Part shown: positions 1 through 9,614 of the stretch, piece after piece
How positions within the stretch are numbered: position 1 is the stretch's first letter
Layout of the letters: each line of letters opens with the position of its first letter
From: Planctomycetota bacterium
GTDB taxonomy: Bacteria > Planctomycetota > JAJSAM01 > JAJVHW01
Direction: 5' to 3'
DNA length: 64,000 nt
Assembly: GCA_021776825.1 (NCBI GenBank)
Contig: JAJFFG010000008.1
Coordinates: forward strand, 21,313 to 85,312
The notes under the pieces: generated by a model
The model's input: only the letters and a program-made list of their open reading frames with translations
The model's database searches: none
Told to the model about the DNA's origin: nothing
Translations under genes and position numbers: made by a program

Positions 1-269
1 ATCGATCGCTTGCCGCGGTTCGCGCACAGGTAGTACGCGGCGTCGCGGTCACCCTCCGCCGCGTTGCCTTCCGCCGCAGTGCCCTCCACCGCATCACCGC
101 CAGCGCGCGCGACGAACGGCGGCCCCCACTGGCGCGTGTCGTCGCCGACTCCGGGCCGCTCGACTTTGACCACGCTCGCACCGAGATCGGCAAGCGTCTG
201 CCCCGCCCAGGGACCGGCCAGGATCCGACTGAGTTCGAGAACGCGTACATCGCGAAGAGGAGGCGACAC
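1..269 (-). CDS. CaiB/BaiF family CoA-transferase, N-terminal part, cut by window edge
   Basis: The reverse strand from position 269 reads [20 protein letters not shown], followed by [19 protein letters not shown] and a [10 protein letters not shown] stretch. This is the classic N-terminus of the formyl-CoA transferase/CaiB-BaiF (class III CoA-transferase) family, which moves CoA between carboxylic acids. Only about 89 codons are present; the catalytic Asp region lies beyond the left edge. The start is the GTG at 269; no in-frame ATG lies just upstream and a TTG at 293 is the only other option. Between about residues 58 and 75 there is an insertion rich in Ala, Glu and Gly ([18 protein letters not shown]) before [13 protein letters not shown]; it is made of short near-repeats and is unusual for the family. 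A TATCGT hexamer sits 8 nt before the GTG. Confidence 0.85.
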   Translation of the reverse strand, partial: MSPPLRDVRVLELSRILAGPWAGQTLADLGASVVKVERPGVGDDTRQWGPPFVARAGGDAVEGTAAEGNAAEGDRDAAYYLCANRGKRS

Positions 270-566
270 GGCGGCGCACGATAGCAGGCCCAACTCACCA
301 GACTCAGGTCACGTGGCCCAGGTCAGCGGGCTGATCGTTCCACGGCGTCTCGTGGCACGAACTCAGGACGGAGTCCGAAGTGTCCGTGAACCACGGTGGC
401 CGGGACCGCTCGGGCGACCGCGACGCCGCGGCGCGCCTCTCCGTCGCTGGAACCGTCCATCCACCAGCCACGTGTAAATGACCGGTGACGCGGGGTAGGC
501 CTGTCCCCGAACACGGTCACGCCGGGCGCCGTCAGGCCGAGCACCGTCTCCCCATCTCGCGCAGGC
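270..566. other. Intergenic, no convincing gene
   Basis: About 300 bases between the CoA-transferase start and the end of the repeat-protein gene. A minus-strand frame from a GTG at 544 to 323 would give 73 residues rich in Arg and begins shortly after a GGGGAG sequence, but its composition looks random and I recognise no family. I see no repeat or hairpin of note here. Confidence 0.4.
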
Positions 567-3500
567 TCACTCCTGCTCGAAGCTGTCCTTCTTGATCTGC
601 CCGGTCACCGTGTTCGGAGTGATTCCGGCCTCGAACAACACGTCGAAGCCGGGGCCGCCGGAGAGCAGGAGATCGCCCCCCACGGTCGTCCCATCCACGA
701 TCACTCCGTCGTCACCGGCGCCGGTCGAGATCTGAGCGCGACCGCCGACCGTGGTTCCGGTCACCGAGACGAGATCGACGGCCTGCCCGGAGCTCCGGAC
801 GGAGAGCGCGCCCTTGTCGAGGACCATGCTGTCGATGACCGAGCAGATGAACATCGTCGAGGCCTTCGTGGAGATCTGCATCAACCCCTTGATGACGGTG
901 CACTCCTTGAGCTCGACCTCGTCGTTCACGCCGTTGCGCAGATTCAGTGCGAGGCCGGAGCCGAAGCCGACGCCGTCGAACTTGATCTCATGCGAGCCCT
1001 TGCCGCGGATCGACATCGAGCGCTCAGGGCCCGAGCCCTCGATGGCGATCACGTGCCGCTGCCCCGCGGGCAGCGTGCCGTTGGTGGAGATCGTGCACTT
1101 GTCGGAGGAGACGTTGAAGAGCGAGACGCTCGAACCGGCGGTCCCGAATGCCATCGTCAGCGCGGCGTCGATCGACAGTCCATCGGCGATGCACGTCGAG
1201 AACGGGCTCTTCTTCGTGGAGATGGCGCACTTGCCGTCGGTTCGGAAGCCCTTGAGACTGAGCGTGTCGTTGGCGCCACCGCGTCCATCGAGCTTGAACG
1301 ATCCGGCACACTCCACGTCATCCAGCGACAGCGAGTCGGTGCCGCTGCCCCCCTTGATGACCGCCGTGCCGCCGATGCTGGCGGTTTGGATGAGCAGCGT
1401 GGAACCACCGGGACCGGTGGAGATGCTGCACTTGCCGCCGACGTTCGTTCCGTTCTCGAGGGTGAACATTCCGACGCCGCCGGCGCTGGCGATCTTCAGG
1501 TTCTTCGCAACCCTGCTGTCGTCCATCACCAGTTGCCGCGTCCCTGCTCCGGCGGCGAAACGCACAGTGAACGACCCGCTGGTAGGACTCTCGATGAACC
1601 GCACGAACGACCCGCCCGCTCCCGCATCGATGGACACGTTGCCGCCGACCGCTCCGCTCTCGAACTCGAGATCCGACTCCCCGGAACGTCCGCTGTGTTT
1701 CAAGTGCTTGCTGATGAACGTACGTCGGAAGTCGGCGGCGTCTTCGGTGCCGCCCTTCCCCATCGAGAGAGTCACCGATCCGCTGACATCGATCCCCTCG
1801 AACGTGAGTTGGTCGGCACCCGGACCGCCGCTGAACGCGATGTTCCCGGGGACGTTGTTGGTGTCTGGTTCGTCTGATTCGTCTGCGCCGGAGACCGTGA
1901 TCGTGCTGCCACCCTTGACGAATCTCATGTTCAGGCCGCCGCCGAGGGTGCCCTGGAACGGAGTGGACGCGCCGTTGATCGTTGTGTTCGCGTCGCCGGC
2001 GGAGACGGTGACCTCACCCTCCTCACCGACGTCGATCTCCACGTTGCAGCCACGGTCGCCGCCGCTGACGGACAGGTTCTTGCCCGCCCGCTTTACCGTG
2101 ACGTCGCACGTCTCGGGGACGGTCACTTCATCCACGCTCACGACGAAGATGCCGTCCACCGTGCGGCCCGTCGAGGCAGGGGTCACGCGGGCGCGGAACA
2201 CGAACTCACCGTTCTGGTTGAAGCGCGACTGACGTCCGTCGAACCCCGGACCGTGGACGGTCGGGAATGAGGGCAGGCTCTGCAGAATGCCGACGCAGCG
2301 GAACGACTCGTCTCCGGCCGTGAAGTCGGTGCCCGCGACGATCGGCATCTGAACTCCGCCGGAGGCGTTCTGGACGACGATCGCCTGGCTGCCGTCGGAG
2401 AGTTCCACCTCGCACGCGATGCGGCCGCTGCGACCGACACTGACCGTGAGGATTCGATCGATCGTGCGCGCCGTCGGATCGTCCAGAGCGGCCTGCCCCT
2501 CGAACAGCACGACGTCGAACGGATCAAGGATCCCGGGGGGATCGTAGAGCCAGACGGCAAGGGCCTCACCGCCCTTGACGTCCGGGCCCGTGGTGTCACC
2601 GACGATGACGACCTGATTCCCCTCCGCCAACGCCATGCCCGCGCGCGCTGTCAGCCCGTTCACCGTGGCCGTGAACGTGAACCCGTTGTCGGTTGTGCCC
2701 GTGGCGAAGACCGGACCCGTCGTGTTGCTCGAGTGGAAGACGTAGTGCTTCGCCCGTTCCCCGTTAATGGGCGGGTCGGTCTTAGCGAGCGCGACGTAGG
2801 CGCGGGTCGGCTCGGTGGCTTGGTCGGGAACGGCACCGAAGATGAGGCCGCCGAGCGCGGTGATCTTCCGGCTGTTGCCGGAGAACTTCGTGCCGGTCGC
2901 CGCCACCAGCTGCGTCGACGCGCCGAGGGGTTTCAGGAACAGTGCGTTGATGAGATCGGCTCCGACCAGGTACCGGCCGCGGAACGAGGCGGTCCCCGTC
3001 GTGTGGACGTTGACCGAGCTGAACAGCGAATCGAACTGGCGCTCCCCGGGAATGGGCACCGTCGTCATCTCCACGACGATCGGGAACGCGTCGCTGGTCA
3101 CGTTGCGCAGGAACACCGACTCGGTGTCCAGCTCGCAGGATTCGCCAGGGAAGATCAGGTACTCGCCGTTCAGGTTCACGTCTCCGGCGAACAGGCCGCT
3201 CCCGAGTCGCTCCAGAGGACACGGCAGTCCCGGGATCGTCGAGATGAACTCGGTTCCGGAGACGCGCCACGTGCCGCCGACGCGCGTGATGAACGCCGGC
3301 TCGAAGAACGTGCCGTCGGAGATCGTGGCCTCGATCAGCACGTTGCCCTGTGGCCCGAGCTGGACGAGGTCGAAACCGCGGTAGGTGTAGTTGGGGAGTC
3401 CGGCGTCCGGTACCGAGTCCCCGATGAACGCCAGCGGCGCGGCGGAGCGACCGGTGGCGAGGAAGAACCCCTCGCGTCCGCCGAAGCCCGTCGTCGTGAA

Positions 3501-3728
3501 GGCGTCGAACAGCACGCGTCCGGCGTCGTCGATGGAGAGGAATTCGCGACTGCCCGTGGGGAGCAGCGTCTCGTTGGGCTGCGCCTCCTGCGCCGCGTCT
3601 CCATCGAGTGCAACCACGCGCGTGACGGGGTCTTCGGCGAGCGCTGCCGCGGTGGTTAGGAGCAGCACGACTCCTGCAATGGCGGAGGCCAACGGTCCGA
3701 CCGTCGCCCGTGGGATCACATCACGCAT
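567..3728 (-). CDS. Large secreted NxxGxxxF-repeat protein with repetitive C-terminal half
   Basis: 1053 residues. A signal peptide is clear: charged start, hydrophobic ASAIAGVVLLLTTAAALAE, cleavage near ALA-ED. Residues about 30 to 530 contain repeats of the form (N/D)xxGxxxF (for example DDAGRVLF, VNLNGEYLIF and FNQNGEFVF), as in a group of planctomycetal exported proteins with a propeller-like tandem repeat. The second half, from about residue 540, is a series of Gly/Ser/Asp-rich units containing phrases such as ISTGPGGSTLL and SGGPGFDVLFEAG, resembling a beta-helix or haemolysin-like repeat without strict calcium nonapeptides. The gene ends without an obvious sorting or anchor domain. A GGGAGGG stands 6 nt before the ATG at 3728, supporting that start. 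Role unknown; extracellular or periplasmic location is inferred. Confidence 0.7.
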   Translation of the reverse strand: MRDVIPRATVGPLASAIAGVVLLLTTAAALAEDPVTRVVALDGDAAQEAQPNETLLPTGSREFLSIDDAGRVLFDAFTTTGFGGREGFFLATGRSAAPLAFIGDSVPDAGLPNYTYRGFDLVQLGPQGNVLIEATISDGTFFEPAFITRVGGTWRVSGTEFISTIPGLPCPLERLGSGLFAGDVNLNGEYLIFPGESCELDTESVFLRNVTSDAFPIVVEMTTVPIPGERQFDSLFSSVNVHTTGTASFRGRYLVGADLINALFLKPLGASTQLVAATGTKFSGNSRKITALGGLIFGAVPDQATEPTRAYVALAKTDPPINGERAKHYVFHSSNTTGPVFATGTTDNGFTFTATVNGLTARAGMALAEGNQVVIVGDTTGPDVKGGEALAVWLYDPPGILDPFDVVLFEGQAALDDPTARTIDRILTVSVGRSGRIACEVELSDGSQAIVVQNASGGVQMPIVAGTDFTAGDESFRCVGILQSLPSFPTVHGPGFDGRQSRFNQNGEFVFRARVTPASTGRTVDGIFVVSVDEVTVPETCDVTVKRAGKNLSVSGGDRGCNVEIDVGEEGEVTVSAGDANTTINGASTPFQGTLGGGLNMRFVKGGSTITVSGADESDEPDTNNVPGNIAFSGGPGADQLTFEGIDVSGSVTLSMGKGGTEDAADFRRTFISKHLKHSGRSGESDLEFESGAVGGNVSIDAGAGGSFVRFIESPTSGSFTVRFAAGAGTRQLVMDDSRVAKNLKIASAGGVGMFTLENGTNVGGKCSISTGPGGSTLLIQTASIGGTAVIKGGSGTDSLSLDDVECAGSFKLDGRGGANDTLSLKGFRTDGKCAISTKKSPFSTCIADGLSIDAALTMAFGTAGSSVSLFNVSSDKCTISTNGTLPAGQRHVIAIEGSGPERSMSIRGKGSHEIKFDGVGFGSGLALNLRNGVNDEVELKECTVIKGLMQISTKASTMFICSVIDSMVLDKGALSVRSSGQAVDLVSVTGTTVGGRAQISTGAGDDGVIVDGTTVGGDLLLSGGPGFDVLFEAGITPNTVTGQIKKDSFEQE

Positions 3729-3798
3729 CCGGTTCCCTCCCTCTCACTCGCATCAGGGTACCGGCGTGCTCACCCCATCTCGGAATTGGAGCGGCGCG

Positions 3799-4785
3799 CT
3801 ACTCCTCACGCTCCACGACGCTGCCGTCCATCACGCTCGCGTCCAGTGAGAGGCATGGACGGAACCCGACGAGCATGGTGGCGTTGCGCGGCAACCCCAT
3901 ACGGCGGGCGCTGCCGAAGAACGACGTGAGGACCTCGAGGTCGTCAGTCGCCCGGACCACGGACCACCCCCTCATCACACCCAGTCGTTCGCCGATCTGC
4001 GCGGGGGGGACGGGCTCCGTCGCGTCGTCCTCCGGATACGGTCCGTAGTCATCGAGACACCACTCGCTGACGTTGCCGAACACGTCGTAGAGCAGATTCG
4101 GATTGGGGCGCAGCTGACCGACGGGTCGCATCTCGTTCGGTGACGTGAAGGCCGTCCAGGCGTACTCGTCCAGGCTCTCGAGATCGTCACCCCACGGGAA
4201 CCGCGTGGTCGTCCCCGCGCGAACCGCGAACTCCCACATCGCCTCCGTCGGGAGGTCGAGGTCCACCGTCTCGCAGAAGTCGCGAGCTCGCCGCCGCGTG
4301 ACCCCGCTGACCGGGTGATCCCCTCCCACCTCGTACCTGTCCGGAAGGGTCTGCGTTCCCATTACGGTCTTCCACAGCGACGTCTTCACCTCGTGCTGCG
4401 CCATGAGAAACGGCTGCACCGTGACCCAGTGGAGCGTCTCGTCCTCGCGATGACCGGCCTCAGCGAGCGGCGACCCCATCTCGAAGCGTCCGCCTGGGAT
4501 CAGACTGAAGGTCATCCCCGTGGTCGCGTGTCGGAACGTCGCGACCTCCGGCAGCCCCTCGCCGGCCGTCTCCATGGACTCGAACCGAAACGCTGCGAGA
4601 CCACTCTCGACCGCCCGCGCGGCGGCCAGACGTTCGTCGGCGGTTGCGGAGTGCCAAGCCGCCCGGTCCGTGAGCAGTCGCCACGACTCGGAGTGGTCGG
4701 AGGTCCCGAGACCATCCCCACCGCACCCGCCCAGCAGATGGACGACCGCAAGACACGAGACGAGTGCGAGACGGAGGCGCGTCAT
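3799..4785 (-). CDS. SUMF1/formylglycine-enzyme-fold lipoprotein
   Basis: 328 residues. The start at 4785 gives MTRLRLALVSC and a lipobox L-L-G-G-C at about residues 16-20, so the protein is probably an outer- or cytoplasmic-membrane lipoprotein. From about residue 95 it has the formylglycine-generating-enzyme fold: IPGGRFEMGSPLAEAGHR, HWVTVQPFLMAQHEVK, DHPVSGVTRRRARDFCE, LPTEAMWEFAVRAGT, DVFGNVSEWCLDDYG and the terminal VGFRPCLSLD. A sulfatase gene is not nearby, and planctomycetes have many such domains with no known sulfatase partner, so enzyme activity is not implied. The catalytic copper-site Cys pair of true FGEs is not obvious. It lies 62 bp downstream of the membrane protein ending at 4848, likely the same transcript. 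The longer frame upstream of 4785 lacks a signal peptide and is rejected. Confidence 0.8.
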   Translation of the reverse strand: MTRLRLALVSCLAVVHLLGGCGGDGLGTSDHSESWRLLTDRAAWHSATADERLAAARAVESGLAAFRFESMETAGEGLPEVATFRHATTGMTFSLIPGGRFEMGSPLAEAGHREDETLHWVTVQPFLMAQHEVKTSLWKTVMGTQTLPDRYEVGGDHPVSGVTRRRARDFCETVDLDLPTEAMWEFAVRAGTTTRFPWGDDLESLDEYAWTAFTSPNEMRPVGQLRPNPNLLYDVFGNVSEWCLDDYGPYPEDDATEPVPPAQIGERLGVMRGWSVVRATDDLEVLTSFFGSARRMGLPRNATMLVGFRPCLSLDASVMDGSVVEREE

Positions 4786-4847
4786 GGAATCGGGACCGAC
4801 CTTGGAAGCGGGGGCCGTACGGACGACGACAGCGTCGGCCGCGCCAT

Positions 4848-5447
4848 TCACCGCGCGGGAAGGAGCGTCTCGGCGCCGTCGGGCCACTCCTTGACGACGA
4901 CTCCAAGCGTGCCCTCGTCGCGCCCCTCCAGTTTGACCACGCCGGCGAGGCCACCGACCGCGAGGAACGACGTCCCCATGTCCATCTGACCGCCGGGCCC
5001 GAGGAACCCGAGATGCGGCCCCGACGTCGGATGCGCGTAGAGCTCCACACGCGCCTCGCCGGAGTGGAGTTCGAGCTCCATGCTCTGCACCGTCCTGACG
5101 GCGAGTGCGCCATTTCGGGACTGCAGACGCAGCGGCGTCGTGTCGTCCGTATCGACGTGGAAGTGGGACGGCGAACGGTTGTCGCCGAGATCGAGGCTGC
5201 TCGCCGTGATGCGCGGAGCCTTCTCGCGGAACTCGTCGTCGCGCTCGTCACCGAAGAGGAGGTGGACCTCGCGCACACTCACCGTCTGGTCGCCGGGCGA
5301 CACCACGGAGTGGAGGCCGTGCACACTCACCACGACCCAAGCGCACGCGGCTGCGCCGAGCGCCCCGACGACGCCGAGCATCCTGCGCGTCGTCCTCAAT
5401 CGGCGTTCGAGCTCGCCAATCCGCACCTCGAGATCCTCGCTCTGCAT
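4848..5447 (-). CDS. Membrane-anchored protein of unknown function
   Basis: 199 residues from the ATG at 5447 (MQSEDLEVRIGELERRLR). An N-terminal short coiled-coil-like stretch is followed by one membrane segment (MLGVVGALGAAACAWVVVSV, about residues 21-40) and an exported beta-rich region containing REVHLLFGDERDD, PRITASSLDLGD, LELHSGEARVELYAHPTSG and LGFLGPGGQMDMGT. The pattern of short statements ('ARVELYAHPTSG', 'LGFLG') resembles repeated small beta-hairpins as found in some phage tail or DUF-type proteins with a leading zipper, but I cannot name a family. It is the first gene of a likely two-gene operon with the SUMF1-like lipoprotein. TACTCT lies about 27 nt before the start and could be the -10 box. 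Confidence 0.65.
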   Translation of the reverse strand: MQSEDLEVRIGELERRLRTTRRMLGVVGALGAAACAWVVVSVHGLHSVVSPGDQTVSVREVHLLFGDERDDEFREKAPRITASSLDLGDNRSPSHFHVDTDDTTPLRLQSRNGALAVRTVQSMELELHSGEARVELYAHPTSGPHLGFLGPGGQMDMGTSFLAVGGLAGVVKLEGRDEGTLGVVVKEWPDGAETLLPAR

Positions 5448-5528
5448 CCCGCACCCCCTCACTCGGTTCGAGAGTACCAGGGCTCGATTGGGCCGGCTGC
5501 GTGAGCACGGTCGGCGCGCACGCCCCGC

Positions 5529-6023
5529 ATGTCCATCTACCCTCTGCTGAGAGAGCGGATGGCGGACAGCGACGCGAGCGACGACGACATCACGTTCCTG
5601 GACGGCCTCACGGTGGACGAAACCACCTACGCCGGACTGGTCGAGGTGCTGGAGCGGGACGCCGACCCGCGCGCATCCATGGTCGCCGCGCGGCTCCTCG
5701 CGGCCACCGGGCGCGGTGACGCACTCGACTGGATCGACGCGATCGTCGGTGAAGACGCGCCGCCGGACGTGGAGGTCGCGCACTTGGAGCGTGAGATCGA
5801 GAACCTCGGATCCTGGCTGCAGACCGAGTTCGCGTCGCTCGACCCCGACGCCGCGGAGGGCGTGGTCTCAGCATGGCTGATGCTCCCGACCGAGCGGCTG
5901 CCCGACGGACGCGATCGGGCCGCGGAGCTTCGGCTCCAGCACCGGCTCCGCGAGGCGCTGGAACGCTTCCCCGATGGCGGACCGAAGCGCCGGATGCTCG
6001 CGGCGCTCGCCGCCGCGGAGTGA
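5529..6023 (+). CDS. Small helical (HEAT-like) protein, unknown function
   Basis: 164 residues, no signal peptide, strongly helical and acidic. The segments LVEVLERDADPRASMVAARLL and GDALDWIDAIVGED look like one or two HEAT-type helical pairs; the rest (EIENLGSWLQTEF, RERLQHRLREALERF-like stretches near the C-terminus) is also helical. Codon use matches neighbouring genes and the gene ends shortly before a strong hairpin at 6136-6168, which supports it being real. No recognised family. It stands alone on the plus strand between two minus-strand units. Confidence 0.6.
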   Translation: MSIYPLLRERMADSDASDDDITFLDGLTVDETTYAGLVEVLERDADPRASMVAARLLAATGRGDALDWIDAIVGEDAPPDVEVAHLEREIENLGSWLQTEFASLDPDAAEGVVSAWLMLPTERLPDGRDRAAELRLQHRLREALERFPDGGPKRRMLAALAAAE

Positions 6024-6135
6024 ACGGCGAGGGCAGTACGGAGCGAGCGTCACGCCGACTCCCGACAGGCTCCTGACGAGTTCGCAATCGGCGTAGTGGT
6101 CGAGGCGCCCGCTCCCGCCGGCCTCGGAATCGGAA

Positions 6136-6168
6136 CGGCGCGCCGCGACCTGGGGCCGCGGCGCGCCG
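6136..6168. terminator. Perfect 12-bp hairpin between convergent genes
   Basis: CGGCGCGCCGCG at 6136-6147 pairs exactly with CGCGGCGCGCCG at 6157-6168 around a 9-nt loop. It lies between the end of the plus-strand gene at 6023 and the end of the minus-strand gene at 6199, so it could serve both directions. There is no U-tract on either side. Confidence 0.6.
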
Positions 6169-6198
6169 AGTGATCAGGCGCGAAGTGAGGGGACGCGA

Positions 6199-7425
<1,227 letters not shown>

Positions 7426-7876
7426 CAGAAGTCTCCGTATGGTTCGGGGTCTCTGGCGCTTTCTCTCTCGCGCCGTCAACTACCAGGTCCACGAACGACG
7501 CAGATGATACGTGCTTCTTCCGCGGAGCGAGGTTCTCCAGACCTGGAACACCACGCCGCGCCAGATCGTGATCTCGGTGATCTTGGCCCCGATCCCGCAC
7601 GAGTCAGGCTGAGAGTTTCGGCCTTCCGACCTCGAGACTGTGTCTGGTCCGGGCACACGCCCGCGTTCTCGACAAACCCGATTCACAACCACAGCGCTGC
7701 GAGCGAGGTGGTGCGCGCGGCGCTGCGCCTGCTCCAGGAGCGGGAGCGCGGGGGCGGTAGTCTCGTTGCATGACGAACGAGAGGGGCCACGCGATCGGTG
7801 CCCGGTACCGCGGCGCCATCGTGCGGATGGCCGATCGACACGCGTGTTGCCCGTCCCGGCGGGAGCGGACTCGATC
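7426..7876. other. Intergenic region with a parD remnant
   Basis: About 450 bases between two divergently transcribed genes. The only recognisable content is a fragment of a ParD-like antitoxin gene around 7690-7773. The remainder shows no further motif I can support. Confidence 0.6.
7690..7773 (+). pseudogene. Remnant of a ParD-like antitoxin gene
   Basis: The frame ending at 7773 reads S-A-A-S-E-V-V-R-A-A-L-R-L-L-Q-E-R-E-R, matching the centre of the two ParD-like proteins at 16176-16466 and 18255-18518. At the DNA level 7702-7734 (33 bases, beginning agcgaggtgg) is identical to 18348-18380. The N-terminal ribbon and the C-terminal toxin-binding half are gone, and no start lies in a suitable place. 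It is most likely a decayed copy. Confidence 0.8.
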
Positions 7877-9433
7877 GTGAGCGCCAAGCACGTCCTCGCT
7901 GGGCTCTTCGTGGGTGTCGTCGTGGGCATCGCCGGAGCGCTTTCGGCCTCGGGAGTCTCGAAGGCGCCCACCCCGGAGGACGCGCACGGAGGGTTGTCGC
8001 CCGCTGTGTCGCCGGCTCGCCACCTCCCAGGCGAGGACACGCGTCGTCGGCAGGCACTCGCCCCGGCGCCCGCATCGTCTCCAGCCCGCACGGCGCAGAG
8101 TCAGCAAGCCGGCACGGCCGGGGGAGGCCCGGGCATCGTCTCGCCTCCGACCGGTTCGTCGCCATCCTCGTCGAGGCCGATGTCCGCCTGGAGCGCCGGA
8201 CAGATCCGGTCTGCGCTGGAGGCGCTAGCCACGGGCGACATGGCCATGAGCGCGTTGCCCGAGCGCGTGTCCCGGCTCTTGGAGGAGATCCGTTCTCGAT
8301 TCCCGGACCTCGACGTGCCCGACGGGCTGGCACAGGACCTTCTTCGGCGACCGGCCGCCAAGGATCTCTGGTGGCTCGGTGCGCAGCTCGAGGCGCGTCG
8401 CGACGAGGCCGAACTGGTCGCGCTCCTACGCAGGGCGGCAGAGGGCGACGCGTCGGACGCTGCCCGGCCCGACTGGTACGCGTCTCGCTACGTGGCCTAT
8501 GCCCTGGAGAAGCGCGGCGCTCCGGCACCGGATGACGTGGTCGTCGGGTTGCTTCGACACCGGCGGGAGCCAGCGCGGCTCGCAGGCCTCACGCTGGCGA
8601 CGTACGTCGCGTCGCCTTCCGACGGGCTCTTCGAGGCCGTGGTGACCATCGCGAAGTCCGATGACGTGACCCAGCTCCGTCCGATCGCCGTGGATGTGCT
8701 CGCGGAGCTCGCGCAGGGACGCTCCGCCCGCGCGCAGCACGTTGCGATCTCCGATGCGCTCATCGACATCGCGAAGACAGGCCTGGCCGACGCACGAGCA
8801 GCAGCCGCCGGGCACCTGCCCTGGTTCGGCGGCCGCGCGTCCGACGTCGCGGTCGGCCTCGTGCGCGATGGCTACCTGGACGCTGCCGCAGCGCGCGCGG
8901 TGACGCAGGAGTTGGTGGCGGGAGGACGGCTTCTCGCGCTCCTGCATTCCGCTCGCGATCCCGGGTACGTCCAGGACGTGGCGCACGCGGTCGTCCTGGA
9001 GTTCGACCACGACCACCCGCGCAATCCCGCGGCGCTACGCGATGCCGATGCCGTTCTCGGCGTCCTCGCCGCAGCAGCGTCGGTCGAAGACCTCGCCGGC
9101 CTGCTGCGCGTGGCGCTGCGACACGAGTTTGCGCCGCGCGTCGTGGAGTTCGTGACGGACCCTTCGCTGCCGCTGCGTGTTCGTGTCGCCGCGCTCGATG
9201 CCCTGACGTCTCGCGACGAGTCGGTCGCTCAGTCCGTCGATGTCGCGCGAGCGCTCGCTGTGTCGACATCGGCGCCGCCGGATCTTCGGGAGCGCGCCAT
9301 CGCCATCCTGGCGGAGAACTCGGAGAGCTCGGAGTGGGTCGCGCTGCTGCACGGGGTCGCTTCGCAAGCCGAGAACCCCCGCATTCGCGACGCGGCGCTC
9401 GATGCACTTCGGCGACTTCGTCGATCCGAGTGA
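7877..9433 (+). CDS. Membrane-anchored HEAT-repeat protein
   Basis: 518 residues from the GTG at 7877 (V-S-A-K-H-V-L-A-G-L). One membrane segment (HVLAGLFVGVVVGIAGALSA) is followed by a Pro/Ser/Ala-rich linker up to about residue 100 and then a long helical domain. Helical pairs recur at intervals of about 35-40 residues, for example LLRHRREPARLAGLTLATYV, LRPIAVDVLAELAQGR, RVRVAALDALTSRDES, PDLRERAIAILAENS and NPRIRDAALDALRRLRRSE, fitting HEAT/armadillo-type repeats used for protein binding. No enzyme motif. The longer open frame from 7640 is rejected because it has low-quality sequence and no signal segment. It is followed after about 180 bp by the sigma-factor fusion gene in the same direction. 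Confidence 0.7.
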   Translation: MSAKHVLAGLFVGVVVGIAGALSASGVSKAPTPEDAHGGLSPAVSPARHLPGEDTRRRQALAPAPASSPARTAQSQQAGTAGGGPGIVSPPTGSSPSSSRPMSAWSAGQIRSALEALATGDMAMSALPERVSRLLEEIRSRFPDLDVPDGLAQDLLRRPAAKDLWWLGAQLEARRDEAELVALLRRAAEGDASDAARPDWYASRYVAYALEKRGAPAPDDVVVGLLRHRREPARLAGLTLATYVASPSDGLFEAVVTIAKSDDVTQLRPIAVDVLAELAQGRSARAQHVAISDALIDIAKTGLADARAAAAGHLPWFGGRASDVAVGLVRDGYLDAAAARAVTQELVAGGRLLALLHSARDPGYVQDVAHAVVLEFDHDHPRNPAALRDADAVLGVLAAAASVEDLAGLLRVALRHEFAPRVVEFVTDPSLPLRVRVAALDALTSRDESVAQSVDVARALAVSTSAPPDLRERAIAILAENSESSEWVALLHGVASQAENPRIRDAALDALRRLRRSE

Positions 9434-9614
9434 CCCCTCTGTGCCGACGTCGCCGGTACGCCGCCGCCCCGGATGACCGCTGTCCCGCGTTCCCGGCGCC
9501 CCCACGGCGTCGCGATGGGTCGGCGGAGTAGTCTGAGCCGGTTCCGGACGCGGTGGCGTTTCCCCCTTCAGACCGCCGCGTTCGGCGGAACACCGCGCTG
9601 GAAGACGACCTCCC

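Noticed and set aside
323..544. 73-residue minus-strand frame after the large repeat protein
   Set aside because: Arg-rich, no family, and no conserved pattern; not convincing.
3799..4785. Active sulfatase-activating enzyme
   Set aside because: No sulfatase gene is near and the metal-site Cys pair is not clear; only the fold can be claimed.
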